Origin: Burkholderiales bacterium
GTDB taxonomy: Bacteria > Pseudomonadota > Gammaproteobacteria > Burkholderiales > JAEUOS01
Direction: 5' to 3'
Length of the DNA stretch: 36,072 nucleotides
Assembly: GCA_947473125.1 (NCBI GenBank)
Contig: CANJDH010000043.1
Coordinates: 1 to 36,072 of the forward strand
This document shows positions 15,001 through 22,275 of this stretch, one piece after another (within the stretch, counting starts at the first letter, position 1; each line of letters begins with the position of its first letter). The notes below the pieces were generated by a model. That model had not been told where the DNA came from and did not search any database. It saw only the letters and a list, made by a program, of their open reading frames with translations. Both the position numbers and the translations under genes were made by a program.

Positions 15001-15216
15001 GGCACCTCGGGCGGTACCTCAGGCGGCACCTCAGGCGGCACCTCGGGCGGCACCTCGGGCGGCACCTCGGGCGGCACCTCGGGCGGTACCTCGGGCGGCA
15101 CCTCAGGCAACTCGTCGGAGAATAGCGATGAGAAAAAAGAAGCCACTAGCAACGCTCCGGCCGCCAAACCGGCCGCCAAGCCGCAACCCAAACAGGTGCA
15201 ATCATGCTCGGCTTGA
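1..15216 (+). CDS. Giant filamentous-haemagglutinin-like / beta-helix adhesin, 5' truncated by window edge
   Basis: The frame is open from base 1 to the TGA at 15214-15216, so at least 5071 residues are encoded and the true start lies upstream; the GTG at 94 is only the first start codon in view. The protein is almost entirely Gly/Ser/Thr/Asn/Ala-rich short-strand repeats (GTGSI, ITGTG, NLTAAG types), as in right-handed beta-helix passengers of secreted adhesins. The first ~390 residues resemble autotransporter-type strand repeats ending near GTLAIELGGT. A Trp-rich patch follows (nt 1225-1320), then long FHA-like modules, several duplicated. Near the end come a CTGC pair, a Gly/Ser/Thr linker with GGTS repeats, and a Lys/Pro-rich tail ending SCSA. 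No C-terminal barrel, LPXTG-like sorting signal or kinase-like domain is visible. The lack of a barrel suggests two-partner (TpsA/TpsB) export, but the diagnostic N-terminal TPS domain is out of view. The export route is inference; the adhesin-like nature is well supported. Confidence 0.85.
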   Translation, partial: TGAGSLAIGNGTPIDQFNNVSGTVNITNGTLVMNSSGGTDAGTYNISSGATLNFNASRTFSGTTVTGTGTASFTGGTQTFTGAGINVTAGATLNLAGANINGTGTLTTDAASTLGVSSGTLGSSGAVTTGGVFNWSGGTISAPLNTSGTTALTGGTLSGNWTNAGTVNHSSGSLNMGGTSVITNSGLGIWNESVVGSVFTNAGSAGFTNQGQFNLNSGGVSSLNLGMPFANTGSGVLNVSAGSTFDQNAWSQFATVNLAGGTLQVSGGLFTNYGTIDGNGTIRVNAGAGTINNSGTIRPGGLNATGTINVSGNLNLDSSGTLAIELGGTPGSNNYDKVNVTGNTTLDGTLTLSEINGHSVLAGDSYGFINGTTAPTNAFSLVNHPGGVSGTVDISGNSVNYNIGSLANYWTYDGSGDWTDISKWSRGHAPTVGETVEINTPTATNTITLPTGFHYAGQLTSYENLLVNGGADFAISGQATINANLTSNGITSFSGAGANSVTGAVSGAGKINLYAGTLTTGSTFNIGTLGVLGGNLALGAINAGIGNLNLTSGGITSTAPGFTDLTVTNSFSQTGGAVSNLANLSITQSAGNLAVGALDASGTVSLTSSTGAITQNAGTTISANSLSANAVTGITLNETNTVSGFSAGNSGGGGISFTNTGALSLDGITLTGGGALTINNTGHLSVAQAIGFEGNATLSALDTGSNLSVAANILRTGTGSGTLKLIADQDIYVSGGTIGQNIGGTQNVDKVDITLNANATDAGGRITIAGAGVRVLGSNGGNIVLGGGINATGFAVSTLDGQAGVNIVDSALYAEGGSITIRGSGVANGVGNFNSGVLIQSVGANTTLQTQGGSISITGEGGNTSGMANDGVRLYANDGYTTSVLASAGGTGNRISIHGTAGPSLINGAAGVRIDQNVNITAYSGDIAITGVGGTNNDLNIGVSLYSQTLSTTATIVEVANNGNISIVGSAGGINNNIGVSAADFSNNPLHVYINGSGTLAISGVSSGSGTGNHGVLIRATEIKATDSVAAGGVVSIRGTAGSGGDAIHMNDANGGAFLQAGVGGINLSGDGAISQSSNSLILTSGLLNVTAAGGIALTSTSNSVASFSANNSGEGSIHFYNDGALTLGAISQTSANTSTSDAINITAVGNLTTTGAIVSSTDVNLLAAGSGNSLIVGANITGTQTSGDQNVMLKADHNVYVNNAVISRPSGGYLNVTLNSNAESGLGGFGGGSNCSINLSGAIINTSGGFLLLGGTSDPSVGFATSDATGEAGIFITNSSSLNSGTGAITMRGRGFSGLLAGNSNHGVHITGGSTIASSGAVTIIGEGGGENGSSDNYGVYISGGSSITVSGSSGALDISGTGGDRFDGGVGIKLAAATLTTHGQGAITLNGIGQGGQGSNAGVWIANSTLRSTDTGAGAGAITINGTGSQIATGTHNFGVLIDPGTQITTSGSDSVATISVNGQGGLGSDYNMGVQINGASGTPTAITTVGGNIDIVGTRNAAVSGAFNYGVHINGSGMPGAALVESFGNGYINITGTGGAGASAGANAGVVIQDSTVRINGTGGINIHGEGAGLGNDGLPAWASAGVGITGSTIASTSIDPGSTQIYISGTGSVDDTSTQGATGVFLEGTVSTIGGSAYLEGYGGGQGRGTWLTSATMRSTGSGSLWIDGYGSGAGADIEITSSTIGDASMIGDLYLWGISSGGANSGGIVLSGATIINPGPGVVGLDTTYDGDSTASITQTGGSITASNLVVFTYGDATLDSASNAITNFASDVSGNLSVRSNTGVNIADISGYTSGVYAGGNFNLTANGAITQSAAAPIQVGGDTVLDTSSATTLGDVNLTASTYQLNLAGGSKVAGHLTASASGSGVVIGTNVEVGGDATFGVSDTVSNSSNLSVAGVNSTLNNTNTITAQGTGTEFILTQGHLDATDKTVTINLSKVGFTAADARTGATAIDLGNTSNSFSGSVTINTRNPNLSSSTQNYNLAQAGFLDFGPKDLVVVAGTALGNVTLTDSANTNTNASFAFNNTRVTQLNTLGGVKLGATTLASGGSLNISANAQIDVLDAINAPGMSVSLSTIGGISQTIAGTITAGSLNANAGTGIDLSQAGNTVGTFSASNAGSGAINFTSTGAPLTLGAISQSGGGAIAITNVGGGGSGNISVNGAVDFDGDLSIYANGATPSDLVINNVVNATGTGQTVSLKADRNVLFSSGGVTSANAAGVTVNARAAGAVDGYINMQAGTYIVSGGGNINLVGDTAGAGAAQGSPTDANGVTLSNATLNAGGGTGGSIVIRGQGYAVTSGANNGIVLSSGTAIMTDGAGAISLSGVSGGTGSGFNTGVLVSGTGIQISTVDGNIAIAGTRGDATGNGNYGVSIGGGGTAATRVIESAGNGSISITGDGTAASAASNNAGIAIVSTTIRTQGSGTLGITGTGAGTGTGNIGASLAFALLESTSATGGGVSIVGTGTGSSNNAVVLTNTTINNSGAGALVDIQSPAGNVYFSGALQSAGPVSFAATDGSVNVAAGSNLTVNGDINLSATGSGGTNGNVYLGGNITATGGVAHTLTLRGDNNVMVYNGTGTQTISSTTAALNIELNSNRDNTGFGAVWLGAQDPGGALTITTNGGSLTAHGGTTATTLAIGDASGVSTGVVVDANVTVNTGAGNISLYGQGASTDGANGNAGIYNGGTLITSGGNINITGVGGSGANTDTVVGIVLGGMGANLVSIDASAGAGTISMVGTGGTSGLTSGTAYRNGIAIGTNDSLAAYRVNVGGGGLNAFGTGGSNAGGGTNAQGHGISIGGGMTISSLVGGAINLTGIGTSATGASASSHGVMLGYNANSSAGYVESNAGAINITGTGASGAMAANAQSGVFMQHGSTINGTGNVAITVSGTAQTVGASGSRGIAARNTSGAMSGIGGAGETGNITLASVGGGGLGLGNVELRTTGNVHLDMQGGSPADRPTGQTGGATTEGRILAGTLEVTSNGAGQINLTSATNAFTGLAAAVPSGDLNVRNSGGVIISTAGGTNGVTTGGFFNLTAAGTIAQSQAINVGGAAIFDASGAGSGAGGNVDFRGSGAVTLEAETSVAGHLNLTAGVADFNVNGSGIGVQVAGDATIIAGTINNGANLQAAGINAALNNATTITASGAGTSFALTQAAVDATTVGPVTINLSRIGYNVTSGLNTSGTVMNLTNAGNTFGGGVTIRTGGATLSGPVAQDYNLVQSSGINFGLRDFTFVAGASQGDVNLTDLANTNVASVVFNNTKATNFKTLGSVAIGASTLAAGGNLDVTGSGGINITGVINAPGMIVGLTSTAGPVTQMMGNAIIASNLSVNALSGIQIDEPTNFIGQTTLVNTGSGNTSLTTATSGTLSVYGVGQWAGGNTSITNTAGGISVDLGINHPGAGALTFDAAGPVSQAIGAPIVNANLQVLTRGVTGANAINLVHSGNDVQSIQMGTMAMDGITPVAGDIAFRNTAATSFGGFDLRGGGGGIVTNGSATLIADGGTVTQSTGFIQANSLSLLGGGSFTLNNAGNTVGTLSANAGPLQFTNSTSFALDTLTLNGAATLTGLGAANIGFSGGTINGNGNDLTVNTAGVSSFNGATITSLGNLVTDAPGATVVNGGVLNAASVTFNDSVTLNGGGITTSGAQNYQAAVALGSTAALTSSGGGAIAFASTVDGATFGGQGLTVNTSGATSFNAAVGAGNALASVVTDAVGTLAAGSISTTGVQNLRGSGVTLGGSYGVSGAASFNTTGPVTLAAATTVNAVAGSAVFGGAVDGANSLAVNATNAVFNGPVGGTTAPSSINVSASSTAAVHGTMTSAGAINLTGAGVTLNGGSINAGSTLGIGGPVTLGSAMSLSGSSTAFSSSVNGAFGLTVTGPVSLGGSVTTTGAAQSYGAVTLTGPAALTGSTLGFTSIAGGNNDLTLSFTNPLTLSGITNVNNFTSTGATTVNGAVSANTNLTLGNLTLGGAANLTAVAGAVTVGAIDGAQALSLTAGTTATLNGAIGGTTSPTALTIAAPGGVSAINGNISVAGAISIPAALTGSILNVTGASITAINPAAAGSANIASTGALNFAGANTAGALNATAGGAITQSGPMTVGGTTSLAASTGGVTLTNAANNFATINVSAPGGGNVSLADANGITLGGIAASGGTLNVTAGGAVAQSSALTMANVNISGGSGVTLGNAGNSFSNATFSAGAGSLNATTTATLTLSGATNANGVGINAAGFSNSGSINAGGGAVAINVNTSGGTLSTGTITNAGTTVLIADNITAGSVSAINITAQAATAPTLTLSGNLVATNGLLVDDMTLTGNTTLAAGAGGLQVFDVAGGANSLTLQSGGVIGLNGTTSVGALNATASGAIGQALTLTATAINVTANGIMLNNAGNAISSATLNLPVSGNVALYSTGNLAVNGPTGNPGTVTISSGGALSHSGATTATGLAVFSGTGFTNTGTISSNGVQINAGTGTLSSGTVTANAGALNLFGDTIVAGAVSGYDITAQPFTSAATMSLSGNLNAANSLTLGNASLTGNTTLGAGGAGGLSLSNVSGAGFNLTATSGGPIALNGAVTVAAFNATAADTIGQSAPLVATSINVTGNGIALNHAGNNFGSASINAPSGLVNLYTSGNLAVAGVAGAPSTVDIIAGGTLSHSGTTNASGAVDLAGVGFSNAGSISGNGVTVSSYTGTLNSGTLNATTGALHLLGNALGVSGAISGNTVLLEPYTSGTAIALGSGTGFVVPSGAFGSISGPLSVGTANSGPISVNSGVTYGNNLKLTSPGAIVINANLISSGALNIDPTTIAINGATVQGTSVSLAASNSITLLGGAGGPAGVIATGGNISMTAPALSFAAGGGNGAFINAQAGTATLTSNGCTGCVTLATNPVVTDVGTYASAGVSFVGFTPVVPSTAVDTTSITNQTTAATNIATGGSSSSGTAGSGGSGSSGGTPTVTTTTGGTGGTNTGGTLGTGTTGGTGTAGDSFSSAVSGSSGTSGGTSSGTSGGTSGGTSGGTSGGTSGGTSGGTSGGTSGGTSGGTSGNSSENSDEKKEATSNAPAAKPAAKPQPKQVQSCSA
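5320..6410 (+). repeat. Adhesin internal module, copy A (~1.1 kb)
   Basis: This stretch encodes a run of ~365 residues whose landmarks recur in the same order about 3.7 kb downstream. The landmarks are NLSVRSNTGV, GGNFNLTANGAITQS, VAGHLTAS, TINLSKVGF, YNLAQ, TLTDSANTN, FNNTRVTQL and INAPGM. Landmark spacing to copy B is 3693 bp (INLS), 3699 bp (YNL) and 3696 bp (INAPGM), so length is nearly conserved while the sequence has diverged. Confidence 0.8.
9020..10110 (+). repeat. Adhesin internal module, copy B (~1.1 kb)
   Basis: This is the second copy of the module at 5320-6410, with landmarks NLNVRNSGGV, GGFFNLTAAGTIAQS, VAGHLNLT, TINLSRIGY, YNLVQ, NLTDLANTN, FNNTKATNF and INAPGM. Order and spacing match copy A to within a few codons, so the two descend from an internal duplication. 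Confidence 0.8.
12217..14178 (+). repeat. Tandem 654-bp (218-residue) modules in adhesin
   Basis: Two well-conserved tandem copies run from about 12871 to 13524 and from 13525 to 14178, preceded by a more degenerate copy from about 12217. Anchor 1 (TLSGN / MSLSGN / AIALGS) begins at 12871, 13525 and 14179, exactly 654 bp apart each time. Anchor 2 (SGATNA / SGATTA / SGTTNA) begins at 12643, 13300 and 13954, spaced 657 and 654 bp. Shared inner landmarks are LTGNTTL, AFNATA/ALNATA, INVTANGI, LSHSG and GTLSSGT-like strings. Confidence 0.85.
14965..15108 (+). repeat. Twelve 12-bp units encoding GGTS repeats
   Basis: Exactly 144 bp are built of twelve 12-bp units of the type GGCACCTCGGGC, with A/G and T/C variants at synonymous positions and one unit ending TCC (GTSS). 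They encode a GTSG linker between the beta-helix body and the charged tail. Because the unit is four codons, gain or loss of units by slippage would keep the frame. Confidence 0.95.
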
Positions 15217-16013
15217 GCCCCATCATGAAGACTCTTCGTCAGCCCCTGCTCCTCACTACCTTGCTGCTGGCCCTGCCGGCACTGGCGCAGCAGCCGGGTA
15301 CGCCAGCACCGGCGGCTCCGGCTGCACCTGCCGCAACCAGCGCGCCGGCCTCCAGCGGCGTGGGTCAGGTGACTCACCTGTCCGGCACCCTGGTCGGGCG
15401 CATGGATGGCCAAACCCAGCCGAGGCTGCTCGCTACGCGATCTGCAATTTCTCCGGGTGAAACCATCGCCACACAGGGCGATACTTACGCACGCATCAAG
15501 TTCAACGACGGTACCGAAGTGGTGCTACGGCCGAACACCCAGTTCAAGATCGAATCGTTTAGCTACGACGAAGCAGAGCCTGCCAAGGACAACATCATCT
15601 TCGGTCTTCTCAAGGGCGGTCTGCGTTCGGTTTCTGGGCTGATATCGAAGCGCAATCGCGAGAAGATCCAGTACACCACCTCAACGGCGACCGTCGGTAT
15701 CCGCGGCACCCACTTCGGCATGCTGATGTGCTCGGCCGACTGTGCCAACATCCCGACCGTGACCGGCACCATGCCTGCCGACGGCCTGCACGTCGATGTG
15801 GCTGCGGGCCAGATCATCGTGACCAATCCGGCGGGCACCCAGACCATCAACCCGGGCCAGTTTGGCTATGTGCCCAGCGCCACTGCGCCGCCGACCATTG
15901 TGCCGCCGCAGAGCGGGGTGCGCGTGACCATGCCCGCCGTGATTGCCGCCGGCAACACCGGGGGACGCAGCATCGGCAACTCCCAGGCCGGCCAGGCCGA
16001 GTGCCGGCCATAG
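15204..16013 (+). CDS. Secreted FecR-domain protein
   Basis: This encodes a 269-residue protein. An N-terminal signal peptide (hydrophobic LLLTTLLLALPALA, cut likely after ALAQ) leads into an Ala/Pro linker and then a FecR-type domain (~55-190). Visible motifs are GDTYARIKFNDGTEVVLRPN, a FGLLKGGLRSVSG strand pair and ATVGIRGTHFG, the usual FecR signature. A Cys pair follows (MCSADC). The family is named after periplasmic iron-dicitrate regulators, but stand-alone exported FecR domains are common beside large adhesin genes, where their role is not settled. ATG 15204 overlaps the adhesin stop by 13 bp and has AGGTG five bases upstream. ATG 15225 (MKTLRQ) also gives a good signal peptide but has a weaker ribosome site. 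The overlap implies co-transcription and probably coupled translation with the adhesin, so a role in its assembly or surface retention is inferred. Confidence 0.85.
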   Translation: MLGLSPIMKTLRQPLLLTTLLLALPALAQQPGTPAPAAPAAPAATSAPASSGVGQVTHLSGTLVGRMDGQTQPRLLATRSAISPGETIATQGDTYARIKFNDGTEVVLRPNTQFKIESFSYDEAEPAKDNIIFGLLKGGLRSVSGLISKRNREKIQYTTSTATVGIRGTHFGMLMCSADCANIPTVTGTMPADGLHVDVAAGQIIVTNPAGTQTINPGQFGYVPSATAPPTIVPPQSGVRVTMPAVIAAGNTGGRSIGNSQAGQAECRP

Positions 16014-16092
16014 GGTCTGCGGTGCCGGGGAGTCCAAGGGCACTCCGAACATGCCCCCAAGAACCTCTCCCCCCAAGGGTTTCAGACGATGG

Positions 16093-17070
16093 TCATTGCC
16101 ACGCGGCGCGCATCATGGCAACGCCGTGGGCGCCCGCCTGCCAAGCCGAGGGATAGACGTCGGCCGCCTGCATGCCACCGATTGCGTACACCGGAATGCC
16201 GGCGCCAGCAGCGATCCGCGCGAAGCCATCCCACCCCAGCGTGTCTGCACCCGGGTGGGTGGCCGTCAGCTTGACCGGCCCGAGCACGGCGAAGTCGCAG
16301 CCGATCTGCACCGCATGATCGAGTTGTTCGCGTGAATGCACCGAAGCGCCGACCAGCGCAAAAGCCGGCCGTTCTCGCGTCTGCATCAACTGCTGCGCCG
16401 TCAAGTGCAAGCCGTCAGCGCCTGATCGCGCTGCGAGCCCGGCGTCGCCGTTGACCAGCACGCGTGCGCCGTGGGAGAGGCAACGTACAGTGACAGCTTG
16501 CGCAAACACCTCGCGCTGCGTTTCCGGCAGCGTCTTGTCGCGCACCTGCACCAGCCGCAAACCCTTGGTCAGAGCGGCTTCCAGGCCATGCATGAATGCG
16601 TCGACGCCCGATTCGACAGCGTTCGTGATGCCATAGACCTGCGGCAGCCCGACCGCCGTGAGGATCGGCCCGTTGGCCGGCAGCATCGGCGACACCGTTT
16701 CGCGCCCCGGCACCTGGAATGCAAAGCGTTGCGCCTCGAGGCCCTGCGGCGTGCCGCGCCACTCGCGAATGCGAAAGAAATGCAGGCGCACCGCGGCGTG
16801 CTCATACACATGGGTGCGCAACAGCCAGGGGCAGGCAACGTCGATCTCGATGCCCAGCTCTTCGCGAATCTCGCGCTTGATGGCGGCATCGAGCGTTTCG
16901 CCCGGCTCGACCTTGCCGCCGGGAAACTCCCAGTAGCCCGCATAGGCTTTGCCGGTCGGGCGCTGCGCGAGCAGATAGCTGCCGCCGCGCTGGTCACCGC
17001 GCGGGTCGCCATTCGGGTCGCCGTGTTGATAAACGACGGCCGCGACGACATCGGTCCAAACGCGGTCCAT
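16093..17070 (-). CDS. Nudix hydrolase fused to ThiE/TenI-like domain
   Basis: This is a 325-residue two-domain protein. Residues 1-135 are a MutT-type Nudix hydrolase with a complete Nudix box (G52, E58, R66-E67, E70-E71, G73). Residues ~140-325 resemble thiamine-phosphate synthase/TenI barrels (VYGITNAV, RLVQVRDKTL, VLVNGDAGLA, DGLHLT, GPVKLTATHPGA, PVYAIGGM). This fusion is known in betaproteobacteria and is usually annotated as a Nudix family hydrolase; the MutT half would clean oxidised nucleotides such as 8-oxo-dGTP. Whether the second half still makes thiamine phosphate is doubtful. It starts 6 bp after the DUF815 ATPase gene and is the last member of the minus-strand secA-argJ-ATPase group. 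Residues 18-29 hold an unusual DPNG/DPRG/DQRG triplet repeat in the loop before the second strand. Confidence 0.88.
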   Translation of the reverse strand: MDRVWTDVVAAVVYQHGDPNGDPRGDQRGGSYLLAQRPTGKAYAGYWEFPGGKVEPGETLDAAIKREIREELGIEIDVACPWLLRTHVYEHAAVRLHFFRIREWRGTPQGLEAQRFAFQVPGRETVSPMLPANGPILTAVGLPQVYGITNAVESGVDAFMHGLEAALTKGLRLVQVRDKTLPETQREVFAQAVTVRCLSHGARVLVNGDAGLAARSGADGLHLTAQQLMQTRERPAFALVGASVHSREQLDHAVQIGCDFAVLGPVKLTATHPGADTLGWDGFARIAAGAGIPVYAIGGMQAADVYPSAWQAGAHGVAMMRAAWQ

Positions 17071-17076
17071 GCCGGG

Positions 17077-17991
17077 TTACCGCTTCTTTGCGGGCAGTGC
17101 CTTGATCGTGGCGTGCAGGGGCTTGCCCAATTTGCCCGCGTGGTCGCGCGCGTACTGCCACGCGACACGGCCGGAGCGTGAGCCGCGCTCGATGGTCCAG
17201 GTGAGGGCATCGGGGCGCGCCGCGGCGATTTCCTTGGGGTTGCAGCCGAATGCGGCGAGCCAGTGGTCGACGATCGCCAGGTATTCATCCTGGTCGAACG
17301 GGTAGAACGACAGCCACAGGCCGAAGCGCTCCGAGAGGGAGATTTTTTCCTCGGCCGACTCGCCCGGGTGGATCTCTTCGCCGACATGCTGATACTCGAG
17401 GTTCTCGTGCATGTACTCGGGCAGCAGGTGGCGCCGGTTCGAGGTGGCGTAAATGAGCGTGTTGTCGGAGGACGCATTGACCGAGCCGTCGAGCGCCACC
17501 TTGAGCGACTTGTAGCTGGCATCGCCCTCGTCGAACGACAGGTCGTCGCAAAAAATAATAAATCGTTCGGCGCGTTTTTCGATCAGGTCGGTGATTTCGG
17601 CGAGGTCGACCAGGTCAGACTTGTCGACCTCGATCAGGCGCAGGCCCTTGCTCGCGTACTTGTTGAGGATCGCCTTGATCAGCGAGCTTTTTCCCGTACC
17701 ACGGGCGCCGGTGAGCAACACGTTGTTGGCCGGCACGCCTTCGACAAATTGCCGGGTGTTGCGGTCGATGGTCTGGCGCTGGCGCTCGATGCCCTGCAGG
17801 TTTGACAGCTTGATGTTGGAGACGCGCGGAATCGGCTGCAGCCAGCCGCGGCCGTTGACCTTGCGCCAGCGAAAGGCGATGGCCGCGTCCCAGTCGATCG
17901 CCTTCGGCGCTGGCGGCAGCACGCCTTCAAGGCGGTCAATGAGCGCATTGACGCGACCAACGAGATGCGCCAGGGGTTCAAGTTCTTTCAT
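17077..17991 (-). CDS. DUF815-family AAA+ ATP-binding protein
   Basis: This encodes a 304-residue P-loop ATPase. The Walker A motif GARGTGKS is at 95-102, Walker B FIIFCDD at 144-150, and a sensor-like ATSNRRH at 182-188. The overall pattern (LQGIERQ, YMHENLEYQH, LSERFGLWLSF) fits the DUF815 family of predicted AAA+ proteins. Its cellular role is not established. It lies 55 bp after argJ and 6 bp before the Nudix fusion on the same strand, so it probably belongs to the secA-led transcription unit. The start ATG at 17991 gives the normal family N-terminus; the reading frame stays open further upstream only because it runs antisense through argJ. No strong Shine-Dalgarno site precedes the start, and a 16-bp palindrome (18008-18023) lies 17-32 bases upstream. 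Confidence 0.88.
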   Translation of the reverse strand: MKELEPLAHLVGRVNALIDRLEGVLPPAPKAIDWDAAIAFRWRKVNGRGWLQPIPRVSNIKLSNLQGIERQRQTIDRNTRQFVEGVPANNVLLTGARGTGKSSLIKAILNKYASKGLRLIEVDKSDLVDLAEITDLIEKRAERFIIFCDDLSFDEGDASYKSLKVALDGSVNASSDNTLIYATSNRRHLLPEYMHENLEYQHVGEEIHPGESAEEKISLSERFGLWLSFYPFDQDEYLAIVDHWLAAFGCNPKEIAAARPDALTWTIERGSRSGRVAWQYARDHAGKLGKPLHATIKALPAKKR

Positions 17992-18007
17992 GTCGGGGCC
18001 AGGTTGA

Positions 18008-18023
18008 CGCGCTCCGGAGCGCG
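18008..18023. promoter_or_regulatory. 16-bp perfect palindrome between argJ and the ATPase gene
   Basis: CGCGCTCCGGAGCGCG is a perfect palindrome in the 55-bp argJ-ATPase gap, just upstream of the ATPase start. As RNA it could fold as a 6-bp stem with a CCGG loop. No T-run follows on the minus strand, so it is not a standard terminator. Function unknown. Confidence 0.4.
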
Positions 18024-18046
18024 AGGGTGATGGGCAAAGTACAGTG

Positions 18047-19285
18047 CTAGCTGCGGTAGTCGGCGTTGATCGAAACGTAATCGTGCGACAGGTCGCAGGT
18101 CCAGAGGGTGCGGCGCGCGTCGCCGCGGTTGAGGACCACGCGCACGGTGATTTCGGCCTGCTGCATGACGCGCTGCCCGTCCTCTTCGTGGTAATCCGGG
18201 TTGCGGCCGCCGCTTTTGGCCACCAGCACGTCGTCAAGGTACAGGTCGATCCGGGTCTGGTCGAGGTCTGCAATGCCGGCGTAGCCGACGGCGGCGAGGA
18301 TGCGCCCGAGGTTCGGGTCGGATGCAAAAAAGGCGGTCTTGACCAGCGGCGAATGGCCGATCGCGTAACCGACCTTGCGGCATTCGTCTTCGTCACGCCC
18401 GCCCTCGACCTCGATGGTGATGAACTTGGTCGCGCCTTCACCGTCGCGCACGATCGCCTGCGCCAGTTCGATTGACAACTCGATCAGGGCGTTCGCAAAG
18501 GCCTTGCCGTCGGGCGTGTGCAGGCCGGTGATGGCTGGCGCAGCGCTCTTGCCGGTGGCGATGACGATGAATGAATCGTTGGTCGAGGTATCGCCGTCGA
18601 CCGTGATGGAGTTGAACGAACGGTCTGCCGCCTTTTGCGTCAGCGCGTCGAGCACATGGCGCGACACGGTAGCGTCGGTGGCGACGAAGCCGAGCATGGT
18701 CGCCATGTTGGGCTTGATCATGCCGGCGCCCTTGGCGATGCCGGTGAGCGTGACTGCGTGCCCGCCGACCTGCACGGTGCGCGATGCCGCCTTGGGCTGG
18801 GTATCGGTGGTCATGATCGCCTGGGCGGCATCGAACCATGCATGCTTGCCGATCGCTCGCGTCACGTTGGGAAGTCCGCCCAGCAGCCGGTCCATCGGCA
18901 ACTGCTCCATGATGACGCCGGTGGAAAACGGCAGCACCTGGCCGGGCTCAATGCCGAGTTCACGCGCCAGTGCCTCGCAGGTTGCGCGGCAGTTGGCCAT
19001 GCCTTCGGCGCCGGTGCCGGCATTGGCGTTGCCGGTGTTGACCAGCAGCGCGCGAATGCCCGTGCCGCCTTTACTCGCGGCAAGGTGTTCCCGACACACG
19101 GTGACGGGCGCGGCGCAGAAACGGTTCAGGGTGAATACGCCGGCGACCTGTGCACCGTCGGCTATGCGCATCACCAGCAGGTCTTTGCGGTCTTTCTTGC
19201 GGATGCCGGCTTCAGCAACGCCGATCTCCAGACCGGCAATGTTCAGCAGCGCCTCAGGCGCCGGCAGTGCGAGGTTGACGGGCAT
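18047..19285 (-). CDS. argJ: Bifunctional ornithine acetyltransferase / N-acetylglutamate synthase
   Basis: This encodes 412 residues, the usual length for ArgJ, which recycles the acetyl group from N-acetylornithine to glutamate in arginine biosynthesis. In many versions it also makes N-acetylglutamate from acetyl-CoA. The self-cleavage site is clear: [10 protein letters not shown], with cleavage expected between A195 and T196, making T196 the new N-terminal nucleophile of the beta chain. The oxyanion-hole region STGVIME (121-127) and the downstream DPNLGR motif are present. The acetyl-CoA synthase capability cannot be judged by eye. It lies 18 bp after secA on the same strand, an arrangement seen in other betaproteobacteria. 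ATG 19285 gives the expected N-terminus. Confidence 0.96.
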   Translation of the reverse strand: MPVNLALPAPEALLNIAGLEIGVAEAGIRKKDRKDLLVMRIADGAQVAGVFTLNRFCAAPVTVCREHLAASKGGTGIRALLVNTGNANAGTGAEGMANCRATCEALARELGIEPGQVLPFSTGVIMEQLPMDRLLGGLPNVTRAIGKHAWFDAAQAIMTTDTQPKAASRTVQVGGHAVTLTGIAKGAGMIKPNMATMLGFVATDATVSRHVLDALTQKAADRSFNSITVDGDTSTNDSFIVIATGKSAAPAITGLHTPDGKAFANALIELSIELAQAIVRDGEGATKFITIEVEGGRDEDECRKVGYAIGHSPLVKTAFFASDPNLGRILAAVGYAGIADLDQTRIDLYLDDVLVAKSGGRNPDYHEEDGQRVMQQAEITVRVVLNRGDARRTLWTCDLSHDYVSINADYRS

Positions 19286-19303
19286 GGCGTGGCCTTGGGG
19301 TAC

Positions 19304-22048
<2,745 letters not shown>

Positions 22049-22227
22049 GGAGGACTTCAGTGATTCCTGGAAGAATGCATAGTTGGGGGATGTGTGACGG
22101 CTTTTCCAGCCACACGTGGCTCATTATTGATTTCAATACAGGGTGCAACACCGCCCCCCGGCAGGCTTGCCGACGCGCATGCCACACACGCTTGCCGGAA
22201 TGAAAAAGCGGACGGCGAAAGGGGGAA

Positions 22228-22236
22228 ATTTTAGCA
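22228..22236 (-). promoter_or_regulatory. Candidate extended -10 promoter for secA
   Basis: On the minus strand the sequence reads TGCTAAAAT, an extended -10 (TGn plus TAAAAT) without a clear -35 box. It sits in the 227-bp gap between the M23 peptidase stop and secA and would give a leader of about 170 nt. That gap holds no convincing gene. It also contains AGCCACACGTGGCT (22118-22131), a short imperfect dyad of unknown role. Confidence 0.4.
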
Positions 22237-22275
22237 CGCCGGCACTGTCGCTCCCGGCGCGCGGCGATGGCGCGG

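Noticed and set aside
14965-15108. CRISPR-like array
   Set aside because: Units are 12 bp, contiguous, without spacers and in frame with the adhesin.
16022-16046. GGAGT...ACTCC inverted repeat after the FecR gene as terminator
   Set aside because: A five-bp stem with no T-run is too weak to support.
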